From Lachnospiraceae bacterium (lineage in GTDB: Bacteria > Bacillota > Clostridia > Lachnospirales > Lachnospiraceae): DNA of 64,000 nucleotides. Of the stretch, positions 10,888-21,831 are shown in pieces. Made by a program: the position numbers and the translations under genes. The first letter of the stretch is position 1. The number at the start of each line of letters is the position of its first letter. The stretch is taken from positions 1 to 64,000 of the forward strand of contig JAAWKU010000020.1 of NCBI GenBank assembly GCA_022797535.1, given 5' to 3'. Below the pieces are notes generated by a model. That model saw only the letters and a program-made list of their open reading frames with translations, was not told where the DNA came from and searched no databases.

Positions 10888-11790
10888 CTATTCCGTAAAA
10901 ACATTCCGAAAAGCTCTGAAAGTCTTACCCATGCCCTCTTCAAAGGAAGTATACTCCATCCCCAGTTCCCGGATGCTTCTGGAATTGTCATACAGTTCCG
11001 TCTCCGTTTCCCTGACTGCAAAAGGAAGGGGAATTCCCTGCTGCTGCGCCTGATCCGCTGTCACAGGCACTTCCTGAATCGAAAGATCGCTGACTTTCAA
11101 AAGCATGTCCATCAGGCTGTCATAGGATTCAGGCTCTTTACGACAGATATTGTAGGCTTTCCCGTAAGTCCGGGCATTCAACAGGCACCTTTGAATCGCC
11201 TCCGCCGCGTCCTTCACATACACCAGTTGAAACTGACCGTCCGCATCCGTGATTCTGGGCAAAATATGCTGACGCACCATCATCTGAATATAAGCGGACT
11301 CCCGGGGCGCATAATTGTAGGGGCCATAGAGAATCCCCGGCCGCAGAACTGTCCAGACCACCCCGTGGGCCTGGCATACCTGCCGCAATTCTTTCTCCAG
11401 CGCCACCTTCCCCGCAATGTAATCCCCGGCTTCGCCCGGCAGCCTCCTTTCCTCGAAGGGCGTGTCCTCCGTTTTATAGCCGCCGGTTCCCCTGCGATAC
11501 ACGTCCACGGTGCTGATCTGGATGTATTGACATGGCCTTACGGGCATATGATCCAGCACAGTGCAGATATCCCCTTCTACATAGGAGCAGAAATCCACCA
11601 CCACGTCATACCTTTCTGTCATATTCCGCCACAGCGCCGGGTCTCTGCGGTCTCCCCTGATTTGCGCCGCCCCCATGTCCGCCATGGAATATGTCCCCCG
11701 GTTTACCACAGTAATTTCATGTCCTGCCGCCGCCAGCATTACAAACACCCTGCCATAAAAATAGCTGCCGCCAATCACCAGAATTTTCAT
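10888..11790 (-). CDS. NAD-dependent epimerase/dehydratase family protein
   Basis: N-terminal MKILVIGGSYFYGRVFVMLAAAGHEITVVNRG Rossmann motif; extended SDR layout. Confidence 0.85.
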   Translation of the reverse strand: MKILVIGGSYFYGRVFVMLAAAGHEITVVNRGTYSMADMGAAQIRGDRRDPALWRNMTERYDVVVDFCSYVEGDICTVLDHMPVRPCQYIQISTVDVYRRGTGGYKTEDTPFEERRLPGEAGDYIAGKVALEKELRQVCQAHGVVWTVLRPGILYGPYNYAPRESAYIQMMVRQHILPRITDADGQFQLVYVKDAAEAIQRCLLNARTYGKAYNICRKEPESYDSLMDMLLKVSDLSIQEVPVTADQAQQQGIPLPFAVRETETELYDNSRSIRELGMEYTSFEEGMGKTFRAFRNVFTE

Positions 11791-11898
11791 ATCTCAAATA
11801 TTCCTCTTTCCTGTTATCCACAATTATCAGATGATCTTCCGATAATACGATTTTACAAAAATCATACAGCAGGCACGCCCCTTTTGAGCATACCTTGT

Positions 11899-12312
11899 TT
11901 ACTTCATATACAGCCCCACCACTTTCATCTCCGCGTCATATCCCACTTGGAACGTCACATTCTGCTTTTCATATTGGGCCTTCACCATGACAACGGCATA
12001 GTCCTCCTCCTCGATCTTCTGGCCATTAACCACAGTATTGCCATACTGCACAAAAGCCCCACCGTTTCCGTAGGTTTCGGCGCAGGCTGACTCGATCTCC
12101 TCCACAGGCAGCACCTGCTGCAAATCCTCTCGAAAGGTCTCATACACCGCCTCATACTCCCCCGCGTTCAGCCAGTCAACAATCTGTATGGTCCGTGTCT
12201 CCAACTCTTCCTGCTGGAAAACCTCTGCCAGAGGTACCGTAGTGTTACCGCAGCCTGTCATCAATACCACCAGCATAATCACCAAAATGCATCCTATAAT
12301 ACTTCTTTTCAT
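11899..12312 (-). CDS. small lipoprotein, DUF3887-like
   Basis: Lipobox LVVLMTGCGN; ~137 aa. Confidence 0.65.
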   Translation of the reverse strand: MKRSIIGCILVIMLVVLMTGCGNTTVPLAEVFQQEELETRTIQIVDWLNAGEYEAVYETFREDLQQVLPVEEIESACAETYGNGGAFVQYGNTVVNGQKIEEEDYAVVMVKAQYEKQNVTFQVGYDAEMKVVGLYMK

Positions 12313-12327
12313 TCTATTACTTCTTCC

Positions 12328-12480
12328 TTTCGCTCTCTTACTTTTCTTTTCACTCTCTTACTTTTCTTTTCGCTCTCTTACTTCTTCTTTTCGCTCCCTT
12401 ACTTCTTCCTTTCGCTCCCTTACTTCTTCCTTTCGCTCCCTTACTTCTTCCTTTCGCTCCCTTACCTCTTCCTTTCGCCC
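12328..12480. repeat. 20/21-bp tandem repeat, 8 copies
   Basis: tttcgctcccttacttcttcc units starting at 12328, 12348, 12368, 12389, 12410, 12431, 12452, 12473. Confidence 0.9.
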
Positions 12481-13055
12481 GTAATTCCGCCTGCTCCCTG
12501 CCTTTTAACCCTCTGATAACGCATATAATCCTCTTCACAACGATCAAACACGCCCTCTTCCTTCAGACGGTCATGCCACCTGTCCCAGATTTCCCGCAAC
12601 TGCCGCTGATACGGTCTCCAGTCCGCTTCCATCTGCTCCTGCGTATAGTGCTGCCGGCAGTGTCTGTCCTGCCGGCCCTCCAGACAACGGCCGCCCTTTG
12701 GCCTCCGCTCATAAGGCAGGCTGCAGCCCCGGTCTGTAAGCGCCACGCATTCCCCCATGGCGTCTACGCCGATAAAGGTAAAACATTTGTGCCGCATACG
12801 GATATAATAACACAGGCCCTCCTGCCCTGTAAAGGAGTCAACTGCGCAATCACTTTCCAGAAGCCATGCCTCCAGTTTTCCCATATCTACTGTTCCCGGA
12901 TTCTTCGTGTCCTCTTCTCTCCCCGGCTCCATCCCGGCCCGCCATATCTCCAGCTCCCGCAGCATATCCTCCGGGGCCAGGCTGCATCCATTGGCCTTGC
13001 AGCATGCTCCACCGCAGGCCGCGCAAAGTTCCGTGCTCTCATATCCTTTATCCAC
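12462..13055 (-). CDS. cysteine-rich YkgJ/DUF3109-type putative metal-binding protein
   Basis: CAACGGACCKANGC ... CFTFIGVDAMGECVALTDRGCSLPYERRPKGGRC. Confidence 0.65.
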   Translation of the reverse strand: MDKGYESTELCAACGGACCKANGCSLAPEDMLRELEIWRAGMEPGREEDTKNPGTVDMGKLEAWLLESDCAVDSFTGQEGLCYYIRMRHKCFTFIGVDAMGECVALTDRGCSLPYERRPKGGRCLEGRQDRHCRQHYTQEQMEADWRPYQRQLREIWDRWHDRLKEEGVFDRCEEDYMRYQRVKRQGAGGITGERKR

Positions 13056-13299
13056 TATCAGAAACTCCCTTTCTTTTGCCCTGTACTGTGCTTAGATTCT
13101 CCTCATAAAAATTCAATATTTGCATGCTTACTTTTTGTTCCCCAATAAAAGTGAAAACGAGACTGCCTCTCGCCTGTATTATTTGGGGCATGATAAATCA
13201 TGCGTTCTTGATCCCATATGGCTTCTATTTGTCTTGAAATGATTATACAGCATTCTCCTCCGAAAAGAAATATAAATCTATCTGTCAGATGTACTGACT

Positions 13300-14430
13300 T
13301 TAAAGATCCAGCGAAAACCACCCCGGGCTGTTCTGTTTTGCCACTCCCTTCAGGCACAGTCGCATCAGAATGGTCAGCAGGTTCTTGGAAAAGCTGTGAA
13401 AGCCCCTCTCCGTCAGCTTAACCTGCAGTTGTTCCCGAATTCTCTCCAGGGGCTGAGGGTACAGGTCCAGAGCCTCCAGCACCACCGCCTCCTCCGGTGT
13501 GATGGGGGGCAGCGCAGGGCCCCCGGCCGGCCTTGTCTGCCGGGCTGCACAGCAGGCCAGTTTCTCTGGAAAGGACTGACGCAGTCCCTCCATAAAGTCT
13601 CTGGGAGACAGAAATACCAGAGCGCCTTCTCTGACCAGCTTGTTGCAGCCGTCGCTGAGCCTGTCCGTGATCCTCCCCGGAACCGCATAAACCTCTCTCC
13701 CCTGTTCCAACGCCATATCCACCGTGATCAATGTGCCGCTCTTCTGCCGGGCTTCCACCACCACCAGCACGTCCGCAAGACCGCTGACAATCCGGTTACG
13801 GGGTGGAAAGAGCTGGGGCTTGGGAGCCGTACCCGGCGGATAAATAGAAAGGATTCCTCCCTGTGCCAGCATTCGGTCATATATAGGCTGATTTCCTTTA
13901 GGATAGCAGATATCCACTCCGTTGCCCAGGACGGCAAAGGATTCCCCGCCCGCCTCCAGCGCCGCCAGTTGGCTGATCCCATCTATACCCCTGGCCATAC
14001 CGCTGATTACCTGCACACCTGCAATCCCCAGTTCCCTGCCCAGTTCCGTGGCTATAAAACGCCCGTAATCCGAACATTCCCTGGCTCCCACCACGGCTAC
14101 CGCCAGTTTCCGGGACTGGGGCATCCGTCCTCTGTAGTAAATGCCAAAGGGATGGTCGGGAATGTTCCGCAGCCGCTCCGGGTATGCCGCTTCCGCTGTG
14201 CAGACAAAGGAAATCTGTTTCTCCAACAGTTCCTCAAACTCCCTGTCCACATCCCATTTGGTCCTTCCCTGTAACAGCTTTTCCGCCTTCCCCTTCTCCA
14301 ATACCATGGCCAGATGTTTCTCCTGGGCTCCATATACCGCCGCGCCTGTACCAAAAGCCTCCAACAGCCGCTCCCTGCACGCCGTCCCAAGTCCGTTTAC
14401 ATTGGCCAGCCAATATAGATATTTGTCCAT
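13300..14430 (-). CDS. dprA: DNA-processing protein DprA
   Basis: AVVGARECSDYGRFIATELGRELGIAGVQVISGMARGIDGISQLAALEAGGESFAVLGNGVDICYP. Confidence 0.95.
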   Translation of the reverse strand: MDKYLYWLANVNGLGTACRERLLEAFGTGAAVYGAQEKHLAMVLEKGKAEKLLQGRTKWDVDREFEELLEKQISFVCTAEAAYPERLRNIPDHPFGIYYRGRMPQSRKLAVAVVGARECSDYGRFIATELGRELGIAGVQVISGMARGIDGISQLAALEAGGESFAVLGNGVDICYPKGNQPIYDRMLAQGGILSIYPPGTAPKPQLFPPRNRIVSGLADVLVVVEARQKSGTLITVDMALEQGREVYAVPGRITDRLSDGCNKLVREGALVFLSPRDFMEGLRQSFPEKLACCAARQTRPAGGPALPPITPEEAVVLEALDLYPQPLERIREQLQVKLTERGFHSFSKNLLTILMRLCLKGVAKQNSPGWFSLDL

Positions 14431-14490
14431 ATCTTCTCTTTCCGTGTCTCCTGTCTATGTAAATTCATATATCTATGTCCGCAATCATGT

Positions 14491-16065
14491 TTAGCCCCCG
14501 GAATTCCCGCTTCCCGGCTTCTTCCACGCCCCAAGAGTAAGCCGATAGGCCAGCGCCTCCCCAAGATGTTCCTCCCGTATCCGCTCTGAATGTCCCAGAT
14601 CCGCTATGGTCCTGGCTACTTTCAGAATCCTGTGATAAGTCCTGGCACTGAGTTCCAACCGCCTGTATGCAAGTTCCATCAGCTTTTTCTCCTGCCTGCC
14701 AAGTTCACAATACCGCTCCAGATCTGCCGCCTCCATGTCTCCGTTAAAGGAATACTTTTTCCCGCGGAAACGCTCTTCCTGCATGGCCCTGGCCTCCACC
14801 ACCCTCTGGCGGATCCGGGCGCTGCACTCCCCCTGTCTGATGGATTGCAGCTTCTCCAGCTCGATCCGGCTGGTCTCCACATACATGTCCATGCGGTCCA
14901 GCAGTGGCCCGGAAAGCCGGCCCCAATACTTTGCCAGATCTCCCTCGCTGCACCGGCATCTATTTTTGTCAGGAAAATACCCGCACCTGCAGGGATTCAT
15001 GGCACATACCAGCATAAAGTCCGCAGGATAGACACAGTTGCCCTGAGCGCGGGCAATATTGACCTGCCGGTCCTCCAGAGGCTGCCGCAGGCATTCCAGG
15101 ATTGTTCTGGGGAATTCTGTGAGTTCATCGAGAAACAAGACACCCCTGTGAGCCAGAGAAATGGCTCCGGGACGGGCACGGACACCGCCGCCAATCAGAG
15201 CGGCTGCGGAAATCGTATGATGCGGGCTTTGGAATGGACGCCGCAGAATCAGTGGATTCTCCGGATCCAGCATCCCCGACACGCTGTAGATAGTGGTCAC
15301 TTCAATACTTTCCTGCCAGGTCATGGGCGGCAGGATTCCTGCCATGGCCCGGGCAATCATACTCTTGCCACCCCCGGGCGGTCCGGACATCAGCAGGTTG
15401 TGGAATCCCGCCGCCGCGATCTCCGCTGCCCTTCTGGCAACCTCCTGGCCCTTGATCTCCGAAAAGTCACTGCCTGGTCCATGCCCCTCCTGCCCCAGAA
15501 GTTCCCGGGTAGTGCAGGGCTGTGAAGGCAGCAGCTCCTCCTGTCTGTCGGTGTCCGTCTCCTGCAGAAACGCCGTCAACTGGCAGATACTGCGGACACC
15601 TCTGACCCGTGTGCCCGGTATCACTCCGCCTTCCATCCGATTGTCCCAGGGGATGATGCAGGTGCCTATCCCCCGCAGGGCTGCCTCCCTCACAATGGGC
15701 AATATACCACTGACGGGCCTGATCTCCCCGTCCAGCCCCAGTTCCCCCACAAACAGGATATCCCTGGTGGCCTCCTCTTTAAAATAGCCCAGGGTCTGCA
15801 GGATGCCTATGGCGATCGGCACATCAAAGCCTGTGCCGTCTTTCTTCAGGTTTGCAGGGGCAAGGTTGATGGTGATCTTTTTGGGAGGAATGTCAAAATC
15901 CGCGTTTTTCAACGCCACCTGCACCCGCTCTCTGGCCTCCCGCACCTCACTGCCCAGAGAGCCCACCATGGAAAAACCCGGCAGTCCTGTGGATATATCC
16001 ACCTCCACATGCACCAGGCTGGCCTCAATGCCAAAGAGAGCCCCCGTCAATATAGAACTGTACAT
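14491..16065 (-). CDS. YifB/ComM family Mg-chelatase-like AAA ATPase
   Basis: MYSSILTGALFGIEASLVHVEVDISTGLPGFSMVGSL; Walker A GPPGGGKS; CNPCRCGYF signature. Start moved to 16065. Confidence 0.93.
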   Translation of the reverse strand: MYSSILTGALFGIEASLVHVEVDISTGLPGFSMVGSLGSEVREARERVQVALKNADFDIPPKKITINLAPANLKKDGTGFDVPIAIGILQTLGYFKEEATRDILFVGELGLDGEIRPVSGILPIVREAALRGIGTCIIPWDNRMEGGVIPGTRVRGVRSICQLTAFLQETDTDRQEELLPSQPCTTRELLGQEGHGPGSDFSEIKGQEVARRAAEIAAAGFHNLLMSGPPGGGKSMIARAMAGILPPMTWQESIEVTTIYSVSGMLDPENPLILRRPFQSPHHTISAAALIGGGVRARPGAISLAHRGVLFLDELTEFPRTILECLRQPLEDRQVNIARAQGNCVYPADFMLVCAMNPCRCGYFPDKNRCRCSEGDLAKYWGRLSGPLLDRMDMYVETSRIELEKLQSIRQGECSARIRQRVVEARAMQEERFRGKKYSFNGDMEAADLERYCELGRQEKKLMELAYRRLELSARTYHRILKVARTIADLGHSERIREEHLGEALAYRLTLGAWKKPGSGNSGG

Positions 16066-16335
16066 AAAATCTCCTTTCCTGCGTTTTTCATTCCTGCCTG
16101 AATAATGGGGAATAAAGGAAAATAAAAACATGCCTGATGTTTCATCAAAGAATTTGAATAGAAATATGCTTTTCAAATACTGTAGCAGAGATGACAAATT
16201 TTTGCAATCCCTTTTTGTTGAGTTTATACTAATTTTATATTTTGTCTGCAAAAATATTATATAACTTTTACAACAAATGACATAACATGTAGGTTAAACA
16301 CACAACCAGCTCCCATGTCATGTCAGTGCCGCCGT

Positions 16336-16390
16336 CAAAAAATACCTCCAAAGTAGATAATTTATTCTTTCTACTTTAGAGGTATTCTAT
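16336..16390 (-). terminator. terminator of MCP gene
   Basis: 17-bp near-perfect inverted repeat AATACCTCtAAAGTAGA...TCTACTTTgGAGGTATT followed by TTTTT on the minus strand. Confidence 0.75.
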
Positions 16391-16456
16391 CAAATAGAGG
16401 TATCCTATCAAAGTTCACGAACGGGATTACAATTTTTCACTGTTCAAAGGCCTATG

Positions 16457-18334
16457 CTACTGCTCCACAAGTTCCAGCAGCTTGCCTGTTATATCCGCCA
16501 TATTGGAGGACGCCTGCTTTGTGTTCTGAGAAATCTGTACATTTTCCTCCACCACGCCCGTGATTCGACCGATCTGGCTGACCGCGCCCGCCACAATATC
16601 CACATTCTGCCTCACCATCTCCGTGATAGCCAGCACATCCCGATTGGATTTCTCCACATCCCGGGCCACCACGCCAAAAGCATTCACGGTCTGGTCAGTG
16701 ATCTTCTTTCCGCTCTCCACGGCCTGGATGGAATTGGTGATCAGTTCGTTGGTCTCCCTGGCAGCCTGGGCGCTCCTGGCGGCCAGTTCTCCCACCTGGG
16801 CCGCCACTACAGCAAAGCCCTTACCCAACTCTCCGGCCCTGGCCGCCTCGATGGAAGCATTCAGGGACAACATATTGGTCTGCTGGGCGATGGAGTTTAT
16901 CTCGCCGATAATCTTCTCAATGGCGGCGGACATTTCGCTGATCCGCAGCATGGAGTCGCTGAGCAGCCGCATCTGCTCCTGCGTCTGGGCAATCCGCTCA
17001 GAGGTGTGGCCAGTTTCCTCCGAGATGTCCATGGCAGCTTCCACGCTGCCGCTCAGTTCCCTGGTCAGCCGGTCCATGATCTCTTTCAGATCCTCCACTG
17101 CCTTTTCCTGCTCCTCTGTGCCCTGGGTAATATGTTCCGCATTCTCCAGGTTTTCCCCGGACACGGAATCCAGCTCCTCGCAGGCGCTCTTCACATTGCG
17201 GATCAGCATCTGGGTGTTTTCCATATCCTTTTTCTGCTGCTCCAGCAACTCCTCATTTTCCTGCATGTTCCGGCTGATATTCTCCACCATCTTGTTGATG
17301 CTGTCAGAAAGCATCACAAACTCCGGATTTCCGTCCTCATGGACAACAAGGCTGAAATCCCCCTCCGCAATCTTTTTCATGGAATTGGTGATGCGATTGA
17401 TGCCCTGAACAATCTTGCCGTCCACCATAAGATTGATCAGCACCAGCAGGATTCCGAAAATCAGCAGCATGCTCAGAGATACCACCAGGGTCTGGCTGCT
17501 CCGCTGGGCATAGTACTCGCTGACAGGCAGAAAAGTACCGATGATCCTGCCCTCATACTCTTCCGCCACATAATATCCGCTGACACCGTCTATCCTGGCT
17601 CTTCCCCGGCCCACCGTTTTCGCCGGAAAGCCCGCGTCAGGGGCGGAGGTTCCGATCAGCGCCGCATTGGGATGAGCCAGAATCAGGCCGCTGGCAACGT
17701 CGATGGCATACACATAGCCCCTGTCGCCAAAGTCCACATCCCTGAGCACCACATCCAGAGCAGTGCTCGCAAGCATTTCCTCCAGGACCTCGGGCCTAAC
17801 GCCCACCTGCACCAGCCCTTTATCATCCCTGCGGGCCACACCAATGTACTGCATGACCACGCCCTCCGCCACATTCACCTGGGGCTCCTGGGCAATCTCG
17901 ATGGAGGGATCGTCCACGATGACCATGAAAGCATTGGACTGCTCCCCGCTCTTCATATCAAAACCTATATAGGCGTCAATGGTGCTGCCGGTAATGATCC
18001 CGTCCTCGTCGATGATATGTAACTCATTCACCTGCAGTCTGTCCTTGATCTCATTGAGCCTGGCGGCGTTATCCGCAAGGGTTTTGTCTGTGGCAAGCAT
18101 ATCTGCGAAAGCCCTGGTCTTGGCCAGATTGTCCTGACTGAGATTGTCGGTAAGCCGCTGAATATTCTCCTGATTGCTGATCAGCTTTTCCCGCACATCC
18201 TGCAGCTTATCCCGGCTGGAAGCCGTGTTGTTTCTCTGGGTAATCACGGTCTGTAATGCAAAGACAGAAGTGATGGTGACAAGAAGCGCAGCCAACATGT
18301 AGGCAAAAAGTCGTTGTGTAAAAATTTTTTTCAT
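16457..18334 (-). CDS. methyl-accepting chemotaxis protein
   Basis: TM + dCACHE-like ectodomain + HAMP + [44 protein letters not shown]. Confidence 0.93.
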   Translation of the reverse strand: MKKIFTQRLFAYMLAALLVTITSVFALQTVITQRNNTASSRDKLQDVREKLISNQENIQRLTDNLSQDNLAKTRAFADMLATDKTLADNAARLNEIKDRLQVNELHIIDEDGIITGSTIDAYIGFDMKSGEQSNAFMVIVDDPSIEIAQEPQVNVAEGVVMQYIGVARRDDKGLVQVGVRPEVLEEMLASTALDVVLRDVDFGDRGYVYAIDVASGLILAHPNAALIGTSAPDAGFPAKTVGRGRARIDGVSGYYVAEEYEGRIIGTFLPVSEYYAQRSSQTLVVSLSMLLIFGILLVLINLMVDGKIVQGINRITNSMKKIAEGDFSLVVHEDGNPEFVMLSDSINKMVENISRNMQENEELLEQQKKDMENTQMLIRNVKSACEELDSVSGENLENAEHITQGTEEQEKAVEDLKEIMDRLTRELSGSVEAAMDISEETGHTSERIAQTQEQMRLLSDSMLRISEMSAAIEKIIGEINSIAQQTNMLSLNASIEAARAGELGKGFAVVAAQVGELAARSAQAARETNELITNSIQAVESGKKITDQTVNAFGVVARDVEKSNRDVLAITEMVRQNVDIVAGAVSQIGRITGVVEENVQISQNTKQASSNMADITGKLLELVEQ

Positions 18335-18490
18335 AACAGTGCTTTCCCTTCTAAATTTTCAGTCTCGCATATCCCCTCTCAGCGCACTTCCCAGGCATAT
18401 GCCAATATTTATTCATGCTGCAAACACTTACTGTAAGTTTATATGAAAAAGAAAAGAAACGCAATGGGAAATTTCGATTTCAGACAAGTA

Positions 18491-19327
18491 CTACAGCAAA
18501 AAAATCCGATCCAGCGTCCCAGCCCGGGCTGTCTCATGGACCCGCACCGCCAGATTGCCTGCGCTGCCATACAGGTAGTCCAGAAGATCCCCATCTTCCG
18601 GATAAAACTGCCGCGCCAGCTCCCCGATCACACGCTTTACCTCCTCTTCCACCCGGGAAACGGAATCCGCTGAAAACCGCCTGCACAGCCTCCCGTACTC
18701 TTCCAGGCTGAAGCCGTTCTCCTGAAGGGGCTTTTGTAAAAACAAATGGCCCAGGAAATTCCCCAGCAGGATTTCACAGATGTTGTCGTACATCAGGGGA
18801 TACTGTGGATCATGCCTCTCCAGCACCGCCCGCGTATAGGCCCTGTCAAACCTGCCCAGGAACCGCTGCTCCGCTGATATGGCGCGAAGAAAGTGCCATA
18901 CTGCATCCGCTCCCCTGTAGGGACTCAGATCCACCAACACCGGATAATCCAGTGTGAGCAGGGTATCCTGAGGACAGAATTTCGCATCATACCACTTTAG
19001 GAATTCGGGGATCCCCTTCCGCACCGTGTCCTCCAGGCACTTTACTCCATATGCCTCAAAGGAGGGAGACAATTCGTTGAACAAATCCCTGATCCGTCCC
19101 ATTCTCTCCAGCACCAGTTCCGCGCCTATGGCATATTGTTCCTGCAGGGAAATATCTCTGCGTGAAACCACGTCTGAAGCGTGGTTCTCATACGCCTCCA
19201 GACAGTAGATCACAGCCTCCATCAGCATCTGCGCCTTTTCATAACTTATGGACGTATTCTCAAAACCGGCATATTTCCTAGCCAGCTTTGACACAATGAG
19301 CATCAATTCTTCTACTCTGTATTCCAT
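18491..19327 (-). CDS. DUF6179-like conserved protein
   Basis: ORF; resembles a Lachnospiraceae conserved family (recognition only). Confidence 0.45.
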   Translation of the reverse strand: MEYRVEELMLIVSKLARKYAGFENTSISYEKAQMLMEAVIYCLEAYENHASDVVSRRDISLQEQYAIGAELVLERMGRIRDLFNELSPSFEAYGVKCLEDTVRKGIPEFLKWYDAKFCPQDTLLTLDYPVLVDLSPYRGADAVWHFLRAISAEQRFLGRFDRAYTRAVLERHDPQYPLMYDNICEILLGNFLGHLFLQKPLQENGFSLEEYGRLCRRFSADSVSRVEEEVKRVIGELARQFYPEDGDLLDYLYGSAGNLAVRVHETARAGTLDRIFLL

Positions 19328-19354
19328 ACAATCCCCCTTCCCCCATTCACCGTC

Positions 19355-19509
19355 TCAATCGTTCACCTGTGACAGCGCCAGCAGATACAGTTCCCTATCC
19401 CATCTCTGAACAATGTCAAACCGGGCGAACTCCCCTCTGCCCTGGGTTTCGGAATGTCCCCCATAGCCCGCCCGGATGGCCTGGGCAAAGAGATCCAGAT
19501 TTGTGGTAA
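19355..19509 (-). pseudogene. 5'-truncated coding remnant, possibly DUF6323-like C-terminus
   Basis: Open frame NLDLFAQAIRAGYGGHSETQGRGEFARFDIVQRWDRELYLLALSQVND* with no usual start codon; begins right after a terminator. Confidence 0.4.
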
Positions 19510-19520
19510 TATTATATCAG

Positions 19521-19568
19521 AAAAAACCGCAGGAACTGAGTTTTAGAATCAGTCCCTGCGGTTTTTTC
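19521..19568. terminator. bidirectional terminator
   Basis: aaaaaaccgcaggaactgagttttagaatcagtccctgcggtttttt. Confidence 0.85.
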
Positions 19569-19580
19569 TATCAGGCAGCA

Positions 19581-20600
19581 TTAATACAAACTCTTCCGGA
19601 TCCGGCGCATCTCCTCCCACACATTGTCTCCGTAGTTGCTGACCAGCACAGTCATTGTCTTTTTACGGGGATGATATTCCGTGAGAAAACTCACTCCCGG
19701 GTCACAGCCCTGGAAATAGGGGATGTCAAATCCTCCGCCGTCTATGATCCATACGCCATAACCGTAAGCTCCCTCCTCCGAATCCGTCCCCTGGCCGCTC
19801 TGTCTGCGGAGCATTCGGGAAACCATATCAGGAGAAAGCAGTTTCTCGCCGATAAGTCCCTGCCAGAAGCGCAAAATGTCCGGCACCGTGACAAAAGCAC
19901 CCCCTGCGCCTGTGCCCTTTGCGTCCACACTGTAAATATTGGTTCGATACCCACCCGTACCAGCGTCATAAATATAGTTGGCCGCACAGCCCCCGGGCAG
20001 CCGGTCCAGTTCGTAATAGCCGGTATCTCCCATGCCGCAGGGCTCAAACACATTCTGCCGCAGGCATACATCGAACTCCATGCCGGTGATTTTCTCCAGT
20101 ATCATAGCCAGCAGCACATAACCGGTATTATTGTACTGAAACCGCTCTCCTCTTGGATACATCATCTCCTTGTGAATAAACAGGGGAAGCAGATCGGCGT
20201 TATGTCGGATTCTGTAATTGGGAAAATCCCTCCACAGTTCCTCATATTCCTCCATGATACTCTCGTCAAAATAATCCGGCACCCCCGATGTGTGCGTGAG
20301 CAACTGTTCTACCGTCACCAGAGGATCCATACGGTGCAGGTCCATATCCAACAAATCCCCCAGCGTATCCCCAAAACGCAGCCTTCCCTGTTCGATCAGC
20401 TGCAGTATTCCCACAGCCACAAACACCTTCCCGGCGGAAGCGCTGGCAAACCTGGTGTGCAATGTGTTGGGGACCCGGTTCGCCAGATCCGCATAGCCCG
20501 TCACCCTTTCAAAAAGGGTCTCTCCCTCCCTGACTACCACTTCTGCCCCTCTGAATTCCTGTTGTAATACATTTTCCAAATGCAACCTGTTTCCGTCCAT
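19581..20600 (-). CDS. serine hydrolase / class C beta-lactamase-like
   Basis: FASASAGKVFVAVGILQLIEQG (SxxK), YNNTGYVLL (YxN). Confidence 0.88.
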   Translation of the reverse strand: MDGNRLHLENVLQQEFRGAEVVVREGETLFERVTGYADLANRVPNTLHTRFASASAGKVFVAVGILQLIEQGRLRFGDTLGDLLDMDLHRMDPLVTVEQLLTHTSGVPDYFDESIMEEYEELWRDFPNYRIRHNADLLPLFIHKEMMYPRGERFQYNNTGYVLLAMILEKITGMEFDVCLRQNVFEPCGMGDTGYYELDRLPGGCAANYIYDAGTGGYRTNIYSVDAKGTGAGGAFVTVPDILRFWQGLIGEKLLSPDMVSRMLRRQSGQGTDSEEGAYGYGVWIIDGGGFDIPYFQGCDPGVSFLTEYHPRKKTMTVLVSNYGDNVWEEMRRIRKSLY

Positions 20601-20642
20601 TTTTATTCTTCTACCTCCCTAAATTCTGTGTTATTGTGTTTT

Positions 20643-20730
20643 CCATATCCGGTCTGCCAAGTATTCGTCTATATTTGGTCTATCTTGCATTCCTCCGTAT
20701 CCGGTTTGCCATGTATTCCTCCATATCCGG
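20643..20730. repeat. 26-bp degenerate tandem repeat (~3.4 copies)
   Basis: ccatatccggtctgccaagtattcgt / ctatatttggtctatcttgcattcct / ccgtatccggtttgccatgtattcct / ccatatccgg. Confidence 0.85.
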
Positions 20731-20752
20731 CCGTAAATTCCGGGATTCAGGC

Positions 20753-21625
20753 TTAATTCCTGTCCCAAAACGTCCACCCCACACAGGGTTCGAACCCGAT
20801 TTTCTCATAAAAGAGATTTCCCCCTCCTGTCATATGGGTAGCCCCCAGAGGCTTCAACCGGCGCTGCAGTTCTGACAACGCGGCGCTGGCCAGCCCCCGG
20901 CCCCGATACTCCGGAACCGTACACAGAGGTTCCATGTAAGCCAGGTGATTTTCCGGCGTCCACCACATGCCCGCAAAGCACACATATTGTTGCTGCTCAT
21001 TTTCGATTGCCACCGCATGGTGTGGCGTGGCATGAGGCGCGGCCATAATTCTCCGCGTACTCTCCTCCTCCCCGTCCCAGGGCCCCTCTTCCTGCTCATG
21101 GTCAAATCCCTTCCAGCAGCACTCCGCAATCTTTCCGGGCTCCAGCCTCTCCGGCTCCACAAAATGAAATCCCTCCGGCAGAAGAAAATCCAGAGAGTTT
21201 TCAAAGTCAAACACCCTTTCATTATAGCCTCCGCTGTTGTGATAGCCAGCCTTTGCCGCAGCGTCCATAATAGCCCTTTGCCCCTCAAAAAGCACCAGAC
21301 GCTGCTTACCCTCTATCTTGGGCATATCACTGCCCGCATAAGCCACCATTTCCTTTGCCAGTTCGTCATATCCCGGCCGCAGACTGAAATAGATATCGTT
21401 CACGGGATTCTCGTAAAAGACCAGGGCCACGATTCTACCTGCGTCCTCCCATATGCGGTATCTATAGGTAAGCGAAGTATCCATCCAACTGCTGGACAGA
21501 GCATACTCCAGAAACGGAGCCGGGACACCGTTACGCCAGTCCCGTTCATACACCTCTATCATAAACTGCCTTACATCCATAAAATCCCTTAAAATCCTGA
21601 AATTCCTGAATTTTATACTTTTCAT
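20753..21625 (-). CDS. GNAT family N-acetyltransferase
   Basis: LCTVPEYRGRGLASAALSELQRRLKPLGATHMTGGGNLFYEKIGFEP. Confidence 0.85.
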   Translation of the reverse strand: MKSIKFRNFRILRDFMDVRQFMIEVYERDWRNGVPAPFLEYALSSSWMDTSLTYRYRIWEDAGRIVALVFYENPVNDIYFSLRPGYDELAKEMVAYAGSDMPKIEGKQRLVLFEGQRAIMDAAAKAGYHNSGGYNERVFDFENSLDFLLPEGFHFVEPERLEPGKIAECCWKGFDHEQEEGPWDGEEESTRRIMAAPHATPHHAVAIENEQQQYVCFAGMWWTPENHLAYMEPLCTVPEYRGRGLASAALSELQRRLKPLGATHMTGGGNLFYEKIGFEPCVGWTFWDRN

Positions 21626-21802
21626 TCTCTTTCCTCCATTCCCGAAGCGCCGTCATTTTGCCTTCCCTGGGGAATACCCTTTTTCCAGTTTTAAAGTGTA
21701 GCACGCAAAATCCGATTGGTCAACCCCGGTTCTCTTTTTCGCCCCATTCCCGGCTGTCCCTCCACACAGGCGCAGGCCCAGACCCAGACCCTGCGCCGGT
21801 TC

Positions 21803-21831
21803 TTGACTCTTCCGGCCCCGTATGGTATGCT
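21803..21831 (+). promoter_or_regulatory. predicted promoter for the pyridoxamine oxidase-like gene
   Basis: TTGACT (21803-21808), 17 bp, TATGCT (21826-21831); followed by stem-loop 21841-21868. Confidence 0.55.

Noticed and set aside
12188-12547. Repeat-protein ORFs 12188..12484 (+) and 12350..12547 (-)
   Set aside because: Multiple frames stay open only because of the 21-bp repeat; no RBS or homology support.
16454-18022. 522-aa plus-strand ORF (and other long + ORFs such as 7629..8471 -, 32521..34245, 37065..39203, 41185..42675, 54826..56103)
   Set aside because: All antisense to genes with recognised domains; His/Leu/Gln-rich compositions typical of antisense frames.
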